Shown: positions 5,654-5,770 of the stretch, in pieces
Layout: each line of letters begins with the position of its first letter
Numbering within the stretch: position 1 is the first letter of the stretch
From: Alphaproteobacteria bacterium
GTDB lineage: Bacteria; Pseudomonadota; Alphaproteobacteria; UBA6615
Reading direction: 5' to 3'
Assembly (NCBI GenBank): GCA_017643325.1
Contig: JAEPNS010000235.1
Span: 1-5,770, forward strand
Length of the DNA stretch: 5,770 bases
Program-made: the position numbers and the translations under genes
The notes under the pieces: generated by a model
What the model was told of the DNA's origin: nothing
The model's database searches: none
Seen by the model: only the letters and a program-made list of their open reading frames with translations

Positions 5654-5770
5654 ATGACCGTCAAATACCACCTGATCAGCTCGTTCACCTGACCGTGGGT
5701 CCAGCGCGCCGTGATCCTTTTGCGCGCCAAGGAAATCGAGTTCGACGTCACCTACATCAACCTGCAGGAC
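5654..5770 (+). CDS. Glutathione S-transferase-like protein with in-frame TGA at the catalytic Cys position (putative selenoprotein, partial)
   Basis: Thirty-nine codons are visible before the window ends. The frame from ATG 5654 reads MTVKYHLISSFT, then TGA (codon 13, 5690-5692), then PWVQRAVILLRAKEIEFDVT and on to YINLQD with no other stop. Apart from the TGA this is the thioredoxin-fold N-terminus of a cytosolic GST: strand 1 (KYHLIS), the active-site turn, helix 1 (PWVQRAVILLRAK) and strand 2 (FDVTYINL). Related omega/lambda/beta-like GSTs have a catalytic Cys in C-P-[WFY]-V-Q-R, and the TGA replaces exactly that Cys. I read it as selenocysteine (Sec13), which would make the enzyme a selenol-based glutathione transferase or thiol/dehydroascorbate reductase. 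Support comes from the hairpin just downstream, the strong promoter and the good ribosome-binding site. A C-to-A nonsense change (TGC to TGA) or sequencing error in an ordinary Cys-GST cannot be excluded. A standard gene caller would miss the start. Confidence 0.72.
5700..5733 (+). promoter_or_regulatory. Candidate bacterial SECIS stem-loop downstream of the in-frame TGA
   Basis: Directly after the TGA at 5690-5692, GCGCGC (5704-5709) pairs perfectly with GCGCGC (5722-5727). The 12-nt loop is CGTGATCCTTTT. Beyond a small internal loop (A5703 against CAA 5728-5730), TCC (5700-5702) pairs with GGA (5731-5733). The apical loop begins 18 nt after the TGA, with G as its second base followed by U. 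As I recall the general bacterial SECIS pattern, the upper stem is at least 4 bp, the loop small with a G in its first two positions, and the loop about 16-37 nt after UGA; this hairpin satisfies each. SelB would bind it to deliver Sec-tRNA. Both arms lie in Arg-Ala codons (CGC GCC), so a chance GC hairpin is possible. Confidence 0.5.

Noticed and set aside
5690..5692. Reading the GST-like gene as a plain pseudogene
   Set aside because: Not excluded, but less likely: there is one stop only, at the exact catalytic Cys, with intact promoter, ribosome-binding site and a SECIS-like hairpin. It is kept as the main alternative.
5711..5770. Restart at in-frame GTG 5711, making the TGA a simple upstream stop
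   Set aside because: This start would remove strand 1 and the active-site turn, and no ribosome-binding site precedes it. The codons before the TGA are clearly GST sequence.
1..5770. CRISPR array, tRNA, rRNA or insertion sequence
   Set aside because: No regularly spaced direct repeats, cloverleaf-like sequence, transposase frame or terminal inverted repeats were seen.

Overview
The window is GC-rich, densely packed bacterial DNA with a strong preference for G or C at third codon positions, Shine-Dalgarno sites of the AGGAGG/GGGGGA kind and lipoboxes of the LAAC type. Together these suggest a proteobacterium, most likely an alphaproteobacterium. That placement is an inference from style; no ribosomal or taxonomic marker gene is present.

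Layout. Positions 1-1993 hold three genes on the minus strand, read right to left: a Gfo/Idh/MocA oxidoreductase (983-1993), a VOC (glyoxalase/bleomycin-resistance fold) protein (589-960), and the N-terminal 178 codons of a zinc-free medium-chain (quinone-oxidoreductase-like) dehydrogenase that leaves the window at base 1. A 252-bp divergent intergenic region (1994-2245) carries a short palindromic element (2080-2139) of a dispersed-repeat type. On the plus strand follow two tandem paralogous beta-hydroxyacid dehydrogenases (2246-3175 and 3178-4050, 2 bp apart) and a cupin protein (4142-4666). The six genes on the two sides of the divergent region look like one small-molecule oxidation cluster: four NAD(P)-dependent dehydrogenase-type enzymes plus two small proteins of types that often act as isomerases, lyases or dioxygenases. 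The substrate cannot be read from sequence.

Positions 4751-5578 hold two small lipoproteins in tandem: the first gene's TAG stop is followed directly by the second gene's GTG start.

The most striking item is at the right edge. After a near-consensus sigma70 promoter (TTGACC-17-TATGAT, 5599-5627) and a good ribosome-binding site, an ATG at 5654 opens a glutathione S-transferase-like reading frame in which codon 13 is TGA. This is exactly where the catalytic cysteine of the CPWVQR motif is expected. The frame continues as good GST sequence to the window end. A GC-rich stem-loop starts 8 nt after the TGA, with its apical loop 18 nt after it, matching the general geometry of a bacterial SECIS element. 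The simplest reading is a selenocysteine-containing GST; a nonsense mutation or sequencing error at a Cys codon is the main alternative.
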